This document shows, in pieces, positions 62,108-64,000 of a DNA stretch of 64,000 nt. Source of the DNA: an uncultured Pelagibacteraceae bacterium (GTDB taxonomy: Bacteria; Pseudomonadota; Alphaproteobacteria; Pelagibacterales; Pelagibacteraceae); NCBI GenBank assembly GCA_902515185.1, contig CABXTN010000002.1, positions 1 through 64,000 on the forward strand, given 5' to 3'. Each line of letters opens with the position of its first letter. Within the stretch, counting starts at the first letter, position 1. A program made the translations under genes and the position numbers. The notes beneath the pieces were generated by a model that was not told where the DNA came from, ran no database searches, and saw only the letters and a list, made by a program, of their open reading frames with translations.

Positions 62108-62856
62108 TGAAAATATTAGTAGCAGTAAAAAGAGTAATTGATTACAACGTTCAAATAAGAGTTAAAGAGGATGGAAGTGGCGTTGTGACTGATAACGTTA
62201 AAATGTCAACCAATCCACCAGACGATAATGCAGTGGAAGAAGCAGTTAAAATTAAAGAAGCTGGAAAAGCAACTGAGGTTGTTGCAATTACTGTTGGTGA
62301 AGAAAAAGCTCAAGAAACAGTTAGGAAAGCATTGGCAGTAGGAGCAGATAGAGGAATTCATGTTAAAGCTGAAGGCATTCTTGAACCATTAGCGGTATCA
62401 AAAATTTTGCAAAAAGTTGTTGAAAAAGAAAAACCTGATTTAGTATTTATGGGCAAGCAAGCAATAGACGATGATTGTAATCAAACTGGTCAAATGTTAG
62501 CTGCTTTATTAAATTGGCCTCAAGCGACTTTTGCATCAAAGATTGATGTCAAAGATAAATCTTTAGAGGTTACAAGAGAAGTTGATGAGGGATTGGAAAC
62601 AATTTCAGTAAACGTACCAGCGATTATAACCTGTGATTTAAGACTAAATGAACCTCGATATGCATCTTTACCGAATATTATGAAGGCTAAAAAGAAGCCA
62701 TTAGAGCAATTAAGTGCTACAGATTTAGGTATTGATACTAAACCAAGAATCGAGCAAATTAAGGTAGAGGAACCACCTAAAAGAAAAGCAGGGATTAAAG
62801 TAGGAAGTGTTTCGGAGTTAGTACAAAAATTAAAAAATGAAGCAAAGGTAATATAA
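62107..62856 (+). CDS. etfB: electron transfer flavoprotein beta subunit
   Basis: 249 aa: [19 protein letters not shown] at the start, [18 protein letters not shown] near 37, and [23 protein letters not shown] near 115 with the AMP-binding stretch. Heterodimer with EtfA carries electrons from flavin dehydrogenases. Coupled both upstream (DMGDH) and downstream (etfA) by TAATG. Confidence 0.95.
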   Translation: MKILVAVKRVIDYNVQIRVKEDGSGVVTDNVKMSTNPPDDNAVEEAVKIKEAGKATEVVAITVGEEKAQETVRKALAVGADRGIHVKAEGILEPLAVSKILQKVVEKEKPDLVFMGKQAIDDDCNQTGQMLAALLNWPQATFASKIDVKDKSLEVTREVDEGLETISVNVPAIITCDLRLNEPRYASLPNIMKAKKKPLEQLSATDLGIDTKPRIEQIKVEEPPKRKAGIKVGSVSELVQKLKNEAKVI

Positions 62857-63809
62857 TGTCAGTTTTATTAATTGCAGAACATAATAATAAAGAGCTTAAG
62901 CCTTTTACATTAAATGCAATAACTGCAGCTTCTCAAATAGATCAGGAGTTACATATTTTGGTGATTGGGTATAATGCAGACAATGCAGCAAAGGCAGCAT
63001 CATCAGTGCCTTTAGTTAAAAAAGTTATTCATATAGATAATTCAATCTATGAAAATTATTTAGCTGAAAATTTTACACCTGCAATAATCAAACATGCAGA
63101 AAACTATTCACATATAATTTGTTCAGCTAATACATTTGGTAAAAATTTAATGCCAAGAATTGCAGCTTTAATGGATTGTTCTCAAATAAGTGATATAATC
63201 AAAGTTGTTTCACCAGATACATTTTTAAGACCAATTTATGCAGGCAATGCATTTGCTACAGTTAAAAGTAATGACAAAAAAAAATGCGTTACTATCAGAC
63301 CAACTTCATTTGATGCCGCACCTTCAGATGGTGGTACGGCCGAGATAATTAAAGGGGATGGAGCTGATGAATTTACTTTAACAAAGTTTGTTAAAAAAGA
63401 GGAAATTAAATCTGACAGACCAGAACTAGGAACTGCCAGAATTGTAATATCAGGTGGAAGGGGTATGCAAAGTGGTGATAATTTTAAATTAATTACAGCA
63501 ATTGCAGATAAATTAAATGCAGCAATTGGTGCATCGAGAGCAGCCGTTGATGCTGGTTATATAACTAACGATCATCAAGTTGGTCAAACAGGCAAAGTTG
63601 TTGTGCCAGATCTTTATATCGCAGTTGGAATTTCAGGCGCGATCCAACATCTTGCAGGTATGAAAGAAAGCAAAGTAATTGTTGCAATCAACAAAGATGG
63701 TGAAGCTCCTATATTTAGTGTTGCAGATTATGGACTTGAGGCCGATTTATTTGAAGCGTTACCGCAATTTTTAGAAGAATTGAACAAATTAAACACTATA
63801 CAAAAATAA
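62856..63809 (+). CDS. etfA: electron transfer flavoprotein alpha subunit
   Basis: 317 aa. [14 protein letters not shown] start; FAD-binding C-terminal domain with [20 protein letters not shown] near 198, [23 protein letters not shown] near 230 and [29 protein letters not shown] near 258. Partner of EtfB. Confidence 0.95.
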   Translation: MSVLLIAEHNNKELKPFTLNAITAASQIDQELHILVIGYNADNAAKAASSVPLVKKVIHIDNSIYENYLAENFTPAIIKHAENYSHIICSANTFGKNLMPRIAALMDCSQISDIIKVVSPDTFLRPIYAGNAFATVKSNDKKKCVTIRPTSFDAAPSDGGTAEIIKGDGADEFTLTKFVKKEEIKSDRPELGTARIVISGGRGMQSGDNFKLITAIADKLNAAIGASRAAVDAGYITNDHQVGQTGKVVVPDLYIAVGISGAIQHLAGMKESKVIVAINKDGEAPIFSVADYGLEADLFEALPQFLEELNKLNTIQK

Positions 63810-63833
63810 CAAATATTGTAAAAAAATACCATT

Positions 63834-64000
63834 ATGTCTAGAGAAGTAATGGAATATGATGTTGTAATTGTAGGTGGTGGGCCATCAGGTTTATCAACTG
63901 CCATTAAACTTAAACAATTAAATCCTGAAATAAATGTTTGTGTCCTAGAGAAAGCTGCTGAGATCGGCGCTCATATTTTGTCTGGGAATGTTTTTGAAAC
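63834..64000 (+). CDS. electron transfer flavoprotein-ubiquinone oxidoreductase (partial, 5' end)
   Basis: The first 55 or so codons from the ATG at 63834 run off the right edge. They read [19 protein letters not shown] (FAD Rossmann GGGPSG), then [16 protein letters not shown] and [11 protein letters not shown], the conserved start of ETF-QO. The membrane-bound enzyme moves electrons from ETF to ubiquinone. It completes the DMGDH-ETF chain. Confidence 0.88.
   Translation, partial: MSREVMEYDVVIVGGGPSGLSTAIKLKQLNPEINVCVLEKAAEIGAHILSGNVFE

Noticed and set aside
1-64000. CRISPR arrays, tRNA/rRNA genes, insertion sequences, phage genes
   Set aside because: No direct-repeat arrays, no cloverleaf-like GC-richer stretches in the short gaps, and no transposase, integrase or phage proteins were seen.

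Overview
The window is 64 kb of very AT-rich, tightly packed bacterial DNA with gaps of mostly 0-100 bases and many one-base TAATG stop/start overlaps. Gene content and style (trimethylamine monooxygenase, trimethylamine N-oxide demethylase, heterotetrameric sarcosine oxidase, several GcvT-family demethylases, betaine-homocysteine methyltransferase, ProXWV-type transporters, type III glutamine synthetase with a split glutamate-synthase-like enzyme) point to a marine alphaproteobacterium of the SAR11 / Pelagibacterales type. No rRNA, tRNA, CRISPR array, insertion sequence or prophage was seen.

Layout. (1) 1-8.5 kb, minus strand: nitrogen handling. Gamma-glutamylmethylamide/glutamine synthetase (gmaS), three-gene N-methylglutamate-synthase-like complex (mgsA, mgsB, mgsC), a basic 136-aa protein, then an Amt transporter with two small membrane proteins and a second mgsA/mgsB-like pair running off the left edge. 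(2) 8.5-19.8 kb: the TMA/TMAO module. FAD oxidoreductase, small winged-helix-like protein and TMAO demethylase (tdm) on minus; TMAO transporter (tmoX, then tmoW and a double-length tmoV) on plus, with three unknown envelope genes in between; trimethylamine monooxygenase (tmm) on minus. (3) 19.9-31.8 kb: GpsA-like dehydrogenase, iron alcohol dehydrogenase, class I amidotransferase, gshA and gshB; convergent formate-THF ligase (fhs); divergent soxBDAG-type sarcosine / N-methylglutamate oxidase. (4) 31.9-38.8 kb: lipoprotein, acetyltransferase, metallo-beta-lactamase-fold protein, purEK, then an M19-dipeptidase-like gene with three poorly known partners (one DUF3726, one 4-Cys mini-protein). (5) 38.8-43.6 kb, minus: ProX-ProW transporter genes lacking an ATPase, a short MetF-like protein, a DmdA-like GcvT-family methyltransferase, a micro membrane protein and a Yip1-family protein. 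(6) 43.9-54.4 kb, plus: a twelve-gene run (bhmt, DMGDH-like, methyltransferase, Rieske oxygenase, DddP-like lyase, P-loop kinase, nucleotidyltransferase, Fe/2OG oxygenase, ECHDC3-like, CoA-binding, exported MsrA, flavodoxin-like). (7) 54.4-64 kb: 2OG oxygenase, EamA exporter, GFA-family protein, orphan ProV ATPase, HIBADH-family dehydrogenase, small envelope genes, then a second DMGDH-like enzyme with etfB, etfA and the start of ETF-ubiquinone oxidoreductase.

How it fits together. Most genes can be read as one programme for importing methylated amines and onium compounds and stripping methyl groups to tetrahydrofolate, homocysteine or formaldehyde, with nitrogen recovered as glutamate/glutamine and electrons passed to ETF and ubiquinone. 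TMA to TMAO (Tmm), TMAO to dimethylamine plus formaldehyde (Tdm) and methylamine to gamma-glutamylmethylamide and N-methylglutamate (GmaS, Mgs) are well supported by family. The dimethylamine-to-methylamine step has no recognised enzyme here. The least explained and most interesting part is the plus-strand operon at 43.9-54.4 kb, which combines demethylases and a DMSP-lyase-family protein with a kinase-nucleotidyltransferase-2OG oxygenase cassette; its substrate cannot be told from the sequence.
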